Assembly (NCBI RefSeq): GCF_002234575.2
Contig: NZ_CP022464.2
Coordinates: 930,001 to 994,000, forward strand
Source of the DNA: Enterocloster bolteae
GTDB lineage: Bacteria; Bacillota; Clostridia; Lachnospirales; Lachnospiraceae
Reading direction: 5' to 3'
Length of the DNA: 64,000 nucleotides
The position numbers and the translations under genes were made by a program. Position 1 is the stretch's first letter. Every line of letters begins with the position of its first letter. This document shows, piece after piece, positions 16,645 through 24,860 of this stretch. The notes under the pieces were generated by a model. That model was not told where the DNA came from. It worked only from the letters and a program-made list of their open reading frames with translations, and ran no database searches.

Positions 16645-18009
16645 ATGAAAACAGAAAAACAACAAGGCCATATAACAGACATGACAAGAGGGGATTCGCT
16701 TAAAGTAATCATCCGTTTTGCGCTGCCGCTGGTGGCTGCGGCTGTCATCCAACAGCTTTTTTCGCTGACAGATGCCATGGTTCTGGGGATTTTCAGTGGG
16801 AACAGGGGACTGGCTGTGCTGGGAGTCTGTTCATGGCCTGTGTGGTTCCAGGTCAGTGTACTGACTAATTTTGGACAGGCTTCCTGCCTTCTGACAGCGG
16901 TCAGGTTTGGCGCAAAAAATGAAACGAATCTGAAGAAAGCGATTGGTAATGTTTATTTTGCCTCCTTTCTATTGGGACTGGTTATGGTACCTGGGCTGCT
17001 GGGGTCTGCCGGGACCCTGCTGCGTATCCAGAATACGCCGCCGGAAGTATTTGACGATGCATTGTCCTATCTGAGGATACTTTATATAGGAACCGTATTT
17101 TTGCTGGTATATAATACACTGTCATCCCTGTTAAGGGCTCTGGGGGACAGCTATACCTCGTTTTTAGCAATTACGGTTTCTGCGTTGGTCAACGTTGTCA
17201 TGGATGTTATCCTGGTTGCAGGGTTTGGAATGGGAGTAAGAGGGGCTGCTATTGCCACCACGGCATCCCAGGTTCTGGCAGCGTTGATCTGCCTGGTGAA
17301 GATAAGCCGTTATCCGGTGTTCCATATCAGAAGGAAATATCTCAGGCCGGATGGCCTGCTGCTGAAAGAGTATATAGGCATATGTATTCCCATGATGGCC
17401 CAGAGCATTGTCATCGCGGTGGGAGGGACCTTTGTACAGTCCCATATCAACCAGTATGGAACCGTATTTGCAGCAGGTATAAGCGCTGCCGGAAAGATAT
17501 TCAGTGTGGTGGAGACGGGAGCCATTGCTCTTGCCTCTGCAAGCGCTTCCTTTGTCAGCCAGAATGTGGGGGCAAGGCAGTTTGAGCGGATACGTACCGT
17601 GGTCAAACAGGTATGCGGATTATCTGAAGTCACAGCAGTGGTAATAGCTATTGTCCTGCTGCTTTTTGGAAGATACATTCTGTCCTTTTATGTTACAGAT
17701 GAGGCTGTTGTATATGCAATGGGAAACCTGAAGGTGTACAGTGCCGGTTTACTGCTCATGTATCCCATGTATGCTCTGAGGCAGACGGTTCAGGCCCTGG
17801 GAAATGTAAGGATTCCTTTATTGGCAGCTGTTTTGCAGCTGGTTATGAGAATTCTGGCTGCAAGTTTTCTGCCAATGCTCATTGGAAGCTCCGGCATTTA
17901 TTTTACCAGCTTTGCTGCATGGGCGGTTTCCTTGATTTTAATAGGATTTGTCTATCCGGTTCAATTCAGGAAGTGCATGGAAAACAGCAGAGGAGGAGGA
18001 ATCTCATGA
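16645..18009 (+). CDS. MATE-family efflux transporter
   Basis: A 454-residue polytopic membrane protein of the MATE (MatE/DinF/NorM) family, cation-coupled exporters. It shows about 12 helices in two similar halves, with typical segments RFALPLVAAAVIQQLFSLTDAMVLG in the first helix region and QTVQALGNVRIPLL near the end. The ATG at 16645 is preceded by GGGGAC. Its stop overlaps the start of the isomerase-like gene (ATGA), so the two are translationally coupled. MATE proteins usually export drugs or metabolites; here the shared regulatory repeat suggests that it exports a compound linked to the local sugar pathway. That role is inferred. Confidence 0.9.
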   Translation: MKTEKQQGHITDMTRGDSLKVIIRFALPLVAAAVIQQLFSLTDAMVLGIFSGNRGLAVLGVCSWPVWFQVSVLTNFGQASCLLTAVRFGAKNETNLKKAIGNVYFASFLLGLVMVPGLLGSAGTLLRIQNTPPEVFDDALSYLRILYIGTVFLLVYNTLSSLLRALGDSYTSFLAITVSALVNVVMDVILVAGFGMGVRGAAIATTASQVLAALICLVKISRYPVFHIRRKYLRPDGLLLKEYIGICIPMMAQSIVIAVGGTFVQSHINQYGTVFAAGISAAGKIFSVVETGAIALASASASFVSQNVGARQFERIRTVVKQVCGLSEVTAVVIAIVLLLFGRYILSFYVTDEAVVYAMGNLKVYSAGLLLMYPMYALRQTVQALGNVRIPLLAAVLQLVMRILAASFLPMLIGSSGIYFTSFAAWAVSLILIGFVYPVQFRKCMENSRGGGIS

Positions 18010-18821
18010 GGATTGCTACTACAGGAACAGCGGATGGAAAAGGGACCTTTTTGGTCTATCATGGGCCGTACCGGGAAATCATTCCCCGGATGGCGGCATG
18101 CGGTTACAATGGGGTGGAAATGCATATTGAGGATTCTGCATGTATATTAAGGGACCAGCTGTGGGAACTTTTAAAGGCTTACGGTATGCGGCTGACGTCC
18201 ATTGGCACGGGAGCCATTTATGGAAGGCGGCATTATAATCTGGTGGACAGTGATTCATCCGTCCGCCAGGCAGCTATACAGCATCTGCGCCAGCATATGA
18301 TTACGGCACAGCCGGATCATGGGCTGGTTATAATCGGCCTGATTACAGGGAGAATGCAGGATTGTACCTGCCGGGAGGAATTCTTTTGGAATCTTGAGGA
18401 AAGCCTGTACCAGTTGGATCAACTGGCAGAGTCATATGACGTGCAGCTGGGCTTTGAGCTGACAAACCGCTATGAACGGGAGCATCTGATCCGGATAGCT
18501 GATGGAGTGGAGTATCTGAGAAACCATGATTATAAACGAATTCTTCTTCATCTGGATACCGTACATATGAATATTGAGGAAGCAGACATAAGACAGTCCA
18601 TTCTGGGGGCAAAAGGATATGTAGGCCATGTCCATATTGCGGATAATGACAGATGGTATCCGGGACATGGCCATTACCTTTTTTTGGAGACACTTCAGGC
18701 GTTAAAGGATATTGGATATGAGGGCACTCTGGCACTGGAGACCAACTGCCTTCCTTCCGAAGAAATTTCCGCCAGGAAGAGTCTGGAGAATCTGAGGGTG
18801 ATGCTGGGACAACTAAAATAG
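18006..18821 (+). CDS. Sugar-phosphate isomerase/epimerase-like TIM-barrel protein
   Basis: A 271-residue protein of the xylose-isomerase-like / AP-endonuclease-2 TIM-barrel superfamily. Metal-ligand motifs are visible in order: glutamate in GFELTNRYE, aspartate and histidine in HLDTVHMN, histidine in GHVHIADN, and a C-terminal glutamate in LALETN. The start at 18006 lies behind AGGAGGAGGA and overlaps the MATE stop by four bases. Relatives interconvert keto-sugars or sugar phosphates, or act on inositol derivatives. The substrate cannot be read here, but the gene sits beside a sugar importer and shares its predicted control element. Confidence 0.87.
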   Translation: MRIATTGTADGKGTFLVYHGPYREIIPRMAACGYNGVEMHIEDSACILRDQLWELLKAYGMRLTSIGTGAIYGRRHYNLVDSDSSVRQAAIQHLRQHMITAQPDHGLVIIGLITGRMQDCTCREEFFWNLEESLYQLDQLAESYDVQLGFELTNRYEREHLIRIADGVEYLRNHDYKRILLHLDTVHMNIEEADIRQSILGAKGYVGHVHIADNDRWYPGHGHYLFLETLQALKDIGYEGTLALETNCLPSEEISARKSLENLRVMLGQLK

Positions 18822-18853
18822 GAAATTATGGTTTTCGGTTTCAAAGCCAGAAA

Positions 18854-18907
18854 GTCAAAAATGACCACTCGGATGTCAAAAATGTTGGTGTGCAATATGT
18901 ATATAAT
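18854..18907 (+). promoter_or_regulatory. 21-bp-spaced direct repeat and promoter of the ABC/bicupin operon
   Basis: GTCAAAAATG occurs at 18854-18863 and again at 18875-18884, exactly 21 bases apart, on the same face of the helix. TATAAT lies at 18902-18907, so the downstream half-site overlaps the expected -35 region, which has no consensus of its own. This is the arrangement of an AraC-type activator bound next to RNA polymerase. The YesN regulator at 24841-26466 is the predicted protein. Confidence 0.7.
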
Positions 18908-18975
18908 AAGGTAAAATTATACTACAAAGTTGTAAAAATTACATATACAAAACGAGAACTGGGAGGGGGAGCATT

Positions 18976-19872
18976 GTGCATTTGACGGCCAAGAAAGAGA
19001 AAACAATAAGAAGAATTATAAATTATGTCGTTTTTATGGGACCTGCGGTACTGCTGTTCGTGGTGATTGGTCTGATTCCTTTTTTCTATGAAATATGGTA
19101 TTCCTTTACAAATTGGGACGGTATTCATGCCAACTATCAGTTTGTGGGACTGAAGAATTATATTGATGTTCTTACCAATGATCCTAAATATTGGCATGCT
19201 ATGTGGTTTACCATTAAATTTGCATTCTGCGTCCTGATATTTTCCAATGTTCTGGGATTTATATGGGCCTATGGACTGTCGAAAGCCATTCCCTTCAGAA
19301 ATGTAATGAGGGCAGGCTTTTATATACCGCGCATCGTGGGAGGCGTGGTTCTGGGATTCCTGTGGAGATTTATTATCACGGAACTGTTTCCGGTAATAGG
19401 AGAGGCCACTGGAATTGGCTGGTTCTCCCAGAGCTGGTTCCAGACGGAAGCCTCTTCCTTCTGGGCGATGGTAATTGTCATGACCTGGAGCATGGCCGGT
19501 TATATGATGATTATTTATGTGGCGGGACTTACTTCCATTTCCTCTGATTACGTGGAGGCAGCCACCATCGACGGTGCAAAATCCAGTCATGTACTCCGCT
19601 ATATTATCCTGCCGCTTTTAATGCCCTCTGTCACTCAGTGTCTGTTTCTCAGTATGGTGAATTCGCTGAAAGTGTACGACCTGAACATTTCACTGACAAA
19701 TGGAAACCCGTTCCGGCTGTCAGAGGCAGTTACCATGAATGTGTACCAGACCGCATTTTCGTCTAACCTGATGGGTTATGGCAGCGCCAAGGCATTGCTG
19801 TTGGTACTTGTGATTGCCGGCGTCAGCCTGATTCAGGTGGCTATCACATCCAGCAAGGAGGTGGAACTGTAA
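18976..19872 (+). CDS. Sugar ABC transporter permease, MalF/UgpA type
   Basis: A 298-residue permease with an N-terminal helix (FMGPAVLLFVVIGLIPFFYEI), the sequence YSFTNWDG typical of MalF-like proteins, and the EAA motif YVEAATIDGAKSSHVLRYIILPLL. Translation starts at a GTG at 18976, eight bases or less after GGGAGGGGG. It is the first gene behind the 21-bp-spaced repeat and overlaps the next permease by one base. No ATPase gene is present in the operon, so a shared ATPase encoded elsewhere is expected. Confidence 0.92.
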   Translation: MHLTAKKEKTIRRIINYVVFMGPAVLLFVVIGLIPFFYEIWYSFTNWDGIHANYQFVGLKNYIDVLTNDPKYWHAMWFTIKFAFCVLIFSNVLGFIWAYGLSKAIPFRNVMRAGFYIPRIVGGVVLGFLWRFIITELFPVIGEATGIGWFSQSWFQTEASSFWAMVIVMTWSMAGYMMIIYVAGLTSISSDYVEAATIDGAKSSHVLRYIILPLLMPSVTQCLFLSMVNSLKVYDLNISLTNGNPFRLSEAVTMNVYQTAFSSNLMGYGSAKALLLVLVIAGVSLIQVAITSSKEVEL

Positions 19873-20702
19873 TGAAAGCAAAAAAGACGTTTCTGAAATA
19901 TATTACGGTTGGCGGTCTGATGATCTGCCTGGCAATTGTGCTGGTACCATTTTATATCATTATCTCCAACTCATTTAAACCGTATGCTGAGATTGCGAAA
20001 CATATATTTTCCCTGCCTCATGAGTTTACTACGAGGAATTATTCTGAGGCATGGAGAAGGCTCAATTTTGCTAATTCACTAAAAAATACCGTCATCATTT
20101 CCGTGCTATCCAATTTCGGCGGAGTAGTATTTTCCAGTATGTGCGGTTATTGGATTACCAGGCATCAGAACAGGGGAACCAGATTGGTATTTTTTATGCT
20201 GATTGCATTTATGTCCATTCCCTTTCAGGCACTGATGATTCCCTTTGCGAAAATTACCAGTAAGATGCATCTGACCAACAGTCTCTTTGGGCTGAGCGTA
20301 TGCTTCTGGGCTCTGACCGTGCCAATCAGTACATTTATCACATCCGGGGCAGTGAAGAGTGTACCCATAGAGATTGAGGAGTCTGCGCTGATAGATGGGT
20401 GCTCGCCTCTCAGGATGTACTGGACCATTGTATTTCCGTTGATTAAGGCTTCCGTCTTTACTTTTGCAACCATTAATACGCTTTGGTTCTGGAATGACTA
20501 CCTGATGACACAGCTTATGCTGTCAAAAAAAACACTGCGGACCATACAGATTTCCATGCAGGCGTTGTTTAATGAGGCGTTCTTTGCATGGGATGTGGCT
20601 CTGGCCGCACTGACACTGGCAATCCTGCCCTTATTTATATTCTTTGTTATTGCGCAGAAGCAGGTGCTGGAGGGAGCGTCCGCAGGAGCAGTAAAGGGTT
20701 AG
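19872..20702 (+). CDS. Sugar ABC transporter permease, MalG type
   Basis: A 276-residue MalG/AraQ-like permease: N-terminal helix (VGGLMICLAIVLVPFYIII), about six spans, EAA loop EESALIDGCSPLRMYWTIVFPL and the C-terminal signature GASAGAVKG. Its ATG shares the last base of the upstream stop, which indicates coupled translation with its MalF-like partner. The binding-protein gene follows after 77 bases, the reverse of the gene order in the minus-strand importer at 9.7-12.9 kb, so the two systems are not recent duplicates. Confidence 0.92.
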   Translation: MKAKKTFLKYITVGGLMICLAIVLVPFYIIISNSFKPYAEIAKHIFSLPHEFTTRNYSEAWRRLNFANSLKNTVIISVLSNFGGVVFSSMCGYWITRHQNRGTRLVFFMLIAFMSIPFQALMIPFAKITSKMHLTNSLFGLSVCFWALTVPISTFITSGAVKSVPIEIEESALIDGCSPLRMYWTIVFPLIKASVFTFATINTLWFWNDYLMTQLMLSKKTLRTIQISMQALFNEAFFAWDVALAALTLAILPLFIFFVIAQKQVLEGASAGAVKG

Positions 20703-20779
20703 AGGAAACGTACCAGCAAAAGCTGTTACAAAATAAGCACCATATTTATCAACACTACATTACAAAGGAGGAAATGACT

Positions 20780-22144
20780 ATGAAGAAATGTTTGGCATTA
20801 GTACTGGCAGCGGCACTGGCGGCCTCTGCACTTGCAGGATGTGGTTCCGGAAGTTCTTCAACCGACACCAAAGCATCAGAGACAAAAGCGGAGGAAACAA
20901 AAGCCGCAGGGGATACGGCCGCTGCAGGGGAAAGCGGGACATCTGAGAAGGAACCGGGCTCTGTAAACCTTAGCATTATGCTGGCACTGGGACAGTGGAC
21001 TGATAATTTTGACTCTGTCATTGAGGACTACAAGAAGGATAATCCGCAGATTGGCACTATTGAATATGAATTTCCCAGTTCATCCACATATTGGGACTTG
21101 CTGAAGGGATATCTGTCGGCAGGGACCATGCCAGATATTTTTGGATGTGGTTTCGGAGAACAGATTGGAAACTGGCATGAGTATCTTGCGGATCTAAGTG
21201 ATCTGGAATCAGCAAAGGACCTGTCTGCCGAACAGGTGGCTATGTGTTCTGTTGATGGAAAGACAATTCAGGTGATGCCCATGGTAATGGAGGGCTGGGG
21301 TATTCTCTACAACATGAAATACTTAAACCAGGTGGGATGGGAGAAGCCCCCGGAAACCATATCTGAATTGGAAAAATTGTGTAAGGACCTGAAGGCGGCA
21401 GGAATCCAGCCCTTTATCCATCACTATGCGGAGACATCCCTGTCCCTGACAAACCATCTGGGCTCCACCTGGATTACTGCCAAAGAGGATCCGTTAGGAT
21501 ACTTTGAAGAACTGAAATCCGGTAAGGATATGAATTTGGCAGAGGACCCGGAACTGAATGCCATGCTGGATTACTATGACCTGGTTCTCCAGTATGGAAA
21601 CGACGATGCCATTGCTACAGATAAATGGACCGGAAGGAACGCCTTTTTCCTGGAGGAAGCAGCCATGATTGACGATGAGGGTTCTTGGGAAATCCCAAAT
21701 ATCATGGATGTGAATCCTGACCTGGCAGATCATGTGGTACAGGGAAGGGTACCGATTACAGATGATGCTTCCAAAAACAAACTTCAGACAGCCTCTATCT
21801 GTGCGGCCGTGTACAAGGACAGCCCGCAGCTGGATGAGGCTAAGAAGTTTTTGGATTACCTGGTAAAGAGTGATTACACTGCATACTGGCATCAGGATGT
21901 CATGGGCAACATACCAGGGCTTTCAACTGTCCCGGTATCTGAAAACCTGGCCTGCCTGGGGCAGGATGTGTTTACACTGATGCAGGATGGACTTACCCAT
22001 GAAACCATGACCCCATGGTGTCCGGACGAGGTAAAAGACAGTATTGGCGAGGTATGGTCCCTGTATGTGGGCAAGCAGATTGACCGCCCTCAGTTCTTCA
22101 AACAATACCAGGAAATATGGACAAACTACGCAGCAAATAAGTAA
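20780..22144 (+). CDS. Extracellular solute-binding lipoprotein of a sugar ABC importer
   Basis: A 454-residue lipoprotein. The start at 20780 (MKKCLALVLAAALAASALAGC) follows AAAGGAGG by eight bases; an ATG two codons earlier is too close to that site. The lipobox LAGC is followed by a linker rich in lysine, threonine, glutamate and alanine, then a family 1 type binding domain (NLSIMLALGQWTDNF; ligand-facing segments rich in tryptophan). It belongs with the two permeases just upstream. The ligand is unknown; a mono- or oligosaccharide is expected from the family. Confidence 0.92.
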   Translation: MKKCLALVLAAALAASALAGCGSGSSSTDTKASETKAEETKAAGDTAAAGESGTSEKEPGSVNLSIMLALGQWTDNFDSVIEDYKKDNPQIGTIEYEFPSSSTYWDLLKGYLSAGTMPDIFGCGFGEQIGNWHEYLADLSDLESAKDLSAEQVAMCSVDGKTIQVMPMVMEGWGILYNMKYLNQVGWEKPPETISELEKLCKDLKAAGIQPFIHHYAETSLSLTNHLGSTWITAKEDPLGYFEELKSGKDMNLAEDPELNAMLDYYDLVLQYGNDDAIATDKWTGRNAFFLEEAAMIDDEGSWEIPNIMDVNPDLADHVVQGRVPITDDASKNKLQTASICAAVYKDSPQLDEAKKFLDYLVKSDYTAYWHQDVMGNIPGLSTVPVSENLACLGQDVFTLMQDGLTHETMTPWCPDEVKDSIGEVWSLYVGKQIDRPQFFKQYQEIWTNYAANK

Positions 22145-22222
22145 AGGAATCAATTGTATTTGAAAGAGGGCTCTCCTGTGGAAAAATCTTATTACAGGAT
22201 GGTTACCCCATGGAGAGCCTGA

Positions 22223-22447
22223 TACTTTTTCCGTTTCCTGTCAGCCGGTCTCTCCGCGGTTTACAGGGACTGCTTTGTGATGCCGGACAGCATGAGGCAG
22301 TGGATGATACTGGAAGTTGCGGGCATATTCGGATATACAGGTGCATGCTATCTTCTTACGGCAGGTATCTGCATCCTGGGTTCAACCAGGGCATCGGTGC
22401 TCAATACTTTGGAACCTACATATAAAGATAGAAAATCGGACAGATGA
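22223..22447 (+). pseudogene. Remnant of an EamA/DMT-family transporter gene
   Basis: This 75-codon frame has no start codon at its beginning and an in-frame TGA directly before it. It reads like the C-terminal half of an EamA (drug/metabolite) transporter: YFFRFLSAGLSAVYRD, then GIFGYTGACYLLTAGICILG and STRASVLNTLEPTY, the last matching the family's final-helix ST.AS....EP signature. Both ends of the protein are missing (normal length about 290 residues), so it is a decayed fragment. It lies between the ABC importer and the bicupins, filling the 321-base gap. A short alternative frame at 22210-22425 encodes nothing recognisable. Confidence 0.6.
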
Positions 22448-22465
22448 TACAAGGAGGATAAGATA

Positions 22466-23215
22466 ATGGCAATTTATATTGCGCAAAAAGAGGATTTGGT
22501 ATCTGAATATGATGACAGTGGCTTTGCGAAAAAAGAAGCGCTTCCGGGTACTTATGAAGGCGGAATCAGGAATTACAAGTGTTTTCTGAAGGCAGGCTGT
22601 CAGGTTGAGCCTGAAATGTATGAGGACAAGCTGGTACTGTTTTTTTTCGGAAAAGGAACAGGATATATAACGGACCAGAAAGGGGCGTATTCCATTGAAG
22701 AACTGTGTTTTTATGTGCCGGAATTTAATAGGACTCCTTACGCTGTCCATGCAACCGGGGATATGGAGTTTATGATGTGCGTTGTGGATATGAATCAATG
22801 GGACTGGAAGGTTTACAATGCCTCCCACGTCCGTCTCCCCTTTTTCCGTACAGTGAGTAAGTGCATTAAATACGATCAGGACTGTAAAGGTCCTCATACA
22901 ACGTCATGGTTCGTGCTGACCGGTCAGCAGCTGGGCCGAATCATGGTGGGGGCAGTGCGCGCTGTTGGTGAGGGAACTGCTGAGAAGGGACATCCCGCTG
23001 TGGAACAGTGGAATTACTGTGTTGGAGATTCTGACTTTGAGCTTACCGTAGACGGGGAAACCAGACCGCACAGGTCTGGTGAATGGAGCTATGTACCGGC
23101 CGGTCTGGACCATTCTCTGATGGCGGAACCGGGCAAGGAGGTTTACTATGTATGGTTTGAACATTTTACCAAGGAAAAGGATTTCATAGTGAAGCCTCTT
23201 CTGGAAAACTTCTAA
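22466..23215 (+). CDS. Bicupin-like protein, copy 1 of 3
   Basis: A 249-residue soluble protein with two predicted cupin halves. The N-terminal half (about 15-110) has the spacing of a cupin barrel (GKGTGYI, FYVPEF) but no metal-binding histidines. The C-terminal half (about 165-240) has a histidine and glutamine in EKGHPAVEQWNYCVG and a histidine in YVPAGLDH, plausible metal ligands. The conserved centre SHVRLPFF...KYDQDCKGPHTTSW links them. AAGGAGG precedes the ATG. I recognise the fold, not the function: sugar or uronate isomerases and ureidoglycine hydrolase-like enzymes are bicupins, but key motifs do not match them well. It is first of three tandem paralogs after a sugar importer. Confidence 0.72.
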   Translation: MAIYIAQKEDLVSEYDDSGFAKKEALPGTYEGGIRNYKCFLKAGCQVEPEMYEDKLVLFFFGKGTGYITDQKGAYSIEELCFYVPEFNRTPYAVHATGDMEFMMCVVDMNQWDWKVYNASHVRLPFFRTVSKCIKYDQDCKGPHTTSWFVLTGQQLGRIMVGAVRAVGEGTAEKGHPAVEQWNYCVGDSDFELTVDGETRPHRSGEWSYVPAGLDHSLMAEPGKEVYYVWFEHFTKEKDFIVKPLLENF

Positions 23216-23228
23216 GGAGGGTAAGAAG

Positions 23229-23999
23229 ATGGAAAAGTATTATCTGGTAAAAGCCGGGGATATCCCGCAGGCTTACAATGACAGCGGATTTGCCATGAGC
23301 GAACTTCTGGCAGGCACCTATGAAGGGGGAATCCGAAATTATAAATGTTTTCTGAAGGCGGGCTGTGAGGTCTCTCCGGATCTCTGTAAAGAGGACACAG
23401 TTCTTCTTATGTTCGGCAAAGGTACAGGCTACATCTATTCTAAAAATGATATGCATAACATTTCAGAATTATCATTCTACGCACCTGACTTTGACAAGGA
23501 GCCATACACCATTCATGCCATCCAGGACATGGAATTTATCTTAAGCATAGTGGAGATGAACCAATGGGACAAGGAACTGTTTGAAGCAAGCCATGTCCGT
23601 CTGCCTTTTTTCCTGCAGGTCAGCGACGCGGTGAAATATGATCAGGACTGCAAGGGACCCCATACCACCTCCTGGCATATCTTAAGCCCTAAGATGCTGG
23701 GCCGAATCATGGTGGGGGTTGTCAGGGCTGAGGGAGAGGGGACCACGGAAAAAGGACACTCCAAGGTGCATCAGTGGAATTACTGCGTGGGCAATTCTGA
23801 TTTCAGCCTTACAGTGGATGACTGCCCTGCCGTAAATCACAGGACAGGAGACTGGAGCTTTATCCCGGCTGGACCGGACCATGCTTTGGTGGCAGAGCCG
23901 GGGAAGGAAGTCTACTATGTATGGTACGAACACTATACCAGGGAAAAGGATTTCTGTATAGCTCTCGCAAAAGGGGAAGAATTTGACGGCAAATATTAG
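23229..23999 (+). CDS. Bicupin-like protein, copy 2 of 3
   Basis: A 256-residue paralog of the preceding gene, by eye identical at about half or more of positions. Long blocks are shared, for example GTYEGGIRNYKCFLKAGC, ASHVRLPFF, YDQDCKGPHTTSW and AEPGKEVYYVW. The C-terminal cupin keeps histidine (EKGHSKVHQWNYCVG, with an additional histidine before QWNY) and the histidine of IPAGPDH; the N-terminal half again lacks metal ligands. It starts 13 bases after copy 1 behind AAGGAGG. The close spacing indicates one transcript and a stable complex or related substrates. Function unknown. Confidence 0.72.
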   Translation: MEKYYLVKAGDIPQAYNDSGFAMSELLAGTYEGGIRNYKCFLKAGCEVSPDLCKEDTVLLMFGKGTGYIYSKNDMHNISELSFYAPDFDKEPYTIHAIQDMEFILSIVEMNQWDKELFEASHVRLPFFLQVSDAVKYDQDCKGPHTTSWHILSPKMLGRIMVGVVRAEGEGTTEKGHSKVHQWNYCVGNSDFSLTVDDCPAVNHRTGDWSFIPAGPDHALVAEPGKEVYYVWYEHYTREKDFCIALAKGEEFDGKY

Positions 24000-24036
24000 A
24001 ATTTACATAAAAGATTATTAAGGAGGGTTTCTTGTC

Positions 24037-24810
24037 ATGAAAAATGAATATGGGAAAAATTACTATGTTGTAAAGGCGGACCAGGTGGAAAAACATTTTG
24101 ATGACAATGGTTTTTCAAGGACTGAGCTTCTTCCGGGGGTTTATGACGGCGGAATCAGAAGCTACAAGTGCTTTCTGAAAGCTGGCTGTAAGATTTCTCC
24201 GGAACTTTATAAGGACAAGGGTGTGGTTATTTTGTTTGGCCAGGGCAAGGGGGTGCTGAAAGACAAGGAGGGGGAGCACGCCATTACGGAGCTGGCTTTT
24301 TATGTACCTGATTTTGATAAGGATACATATGAAATCAGGGCAGAAGAGGAGATGGAGTTTGTCATTAATGTGATTGAGTTCAACCAGTGGGATTGGGAAG
24401 GATTTCACGCCTGGCACATTGGACTTCCGTATTTCAGGCTGCACAGCCAATGCGTGCCATATGTTCAGGACTGCAAGGGACCCAATACAGAAGCCAGAAT
24501 GGTGCTGTGTCCCAAATGGTTTGGCCGCGTTTTGATGGGAACCACCAGGGCAGACGGAGAGGGAACTGTAGAGAAGGGACATCCTGCCGTACACCAGTGG
24601 AATTACTGTGTTGGCAATTCTGATTTTACCATGAGCGTTGGTTATAAAGATCAGAACAACATGGAAAATGTAAACCATAAGGCCGGCGACTGGAGTTTTA
24701 TTCCGGCTGGCGCTGACCATGATTTGGTGTCAGAGCCTGGCAAGGAAGTCTACTATGTATGGTTCGAGCATTTTACAGACGAAAAGAAGTTCGCGAAACC
24801 GGAAAATTAA
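24037..24810 (+). CDS. Bicupin-like protein, copy 3 of 3
   Basis: A 257-residue paralog, the most diverged of the three. The shared central block reads QDCKGPNTEAR instead of CKGPHTTSW, and the preceding segment is AWHIGLPYF rather than ASHVRLPFF. The C-terminal cupin keeps EKGHPAVHQWNYCVG and IPAGADHDL. The differences cluster in the central linker, which in two-barrel cupins often lines the active-site entrance, so this copy may act on another substrate or epimer. AAGGAGG precedes the ATG by about ten bases. A hairpin terminator closes the operon just downstream. Confidence 0.72.
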   Translation: MKNEYGKNYYVVKADQVEKHFDDNGFSRTELLPGVYDGGIRSYKCFLKAGCKISPELYKDKGVVILFGQGKGVLKDKEGEHAITELAFYVPDFDKDTYEIRAEEEMEFVINVIEFNQWDWEGFHAWHIGLPYFRLHSQCVPYVQDCKGPNTEARMVLCPKWFGRVLMGTTRADGEGTVEKGHPAVHQWNYCVGNSDFTMSVGYKDQNNMENVNHKAGDWSFIPAGADHDLVSEPGKEVYYVWFEHFTDEKKFAKPEN

Positions 24811-24816
24811 TATATG

Positions 24817-24860
24817 TAAAGGCAGGGATATGAAGCGGTATCAGTATCCCTGCCTTTTTT
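24817..24860 (+). terminator. Rho-independent terminator of the ABC/bicupin operon
   Basis: GGCAGGGATA at 24821-24830 pairs exactly with TATCCCTGCC at 24845-24854 and is followed by six T residues. The downstream arm overlaps the 3' end of the convergent YesN gene, so the two operons meet here. Confidence 0.85.

Noticed and set aside
18854..18884. CcpA (cre) site for the ABC operon
   Set aside because: The sequence is a direct repeat, not the cre palindrome, and lacks the central CG.
22210..22425. 71-codon gene between the importer and the bicupins
   Set aside because: Its product has no family features, while another frame over the same bases gives a clear EamA-like fragment.
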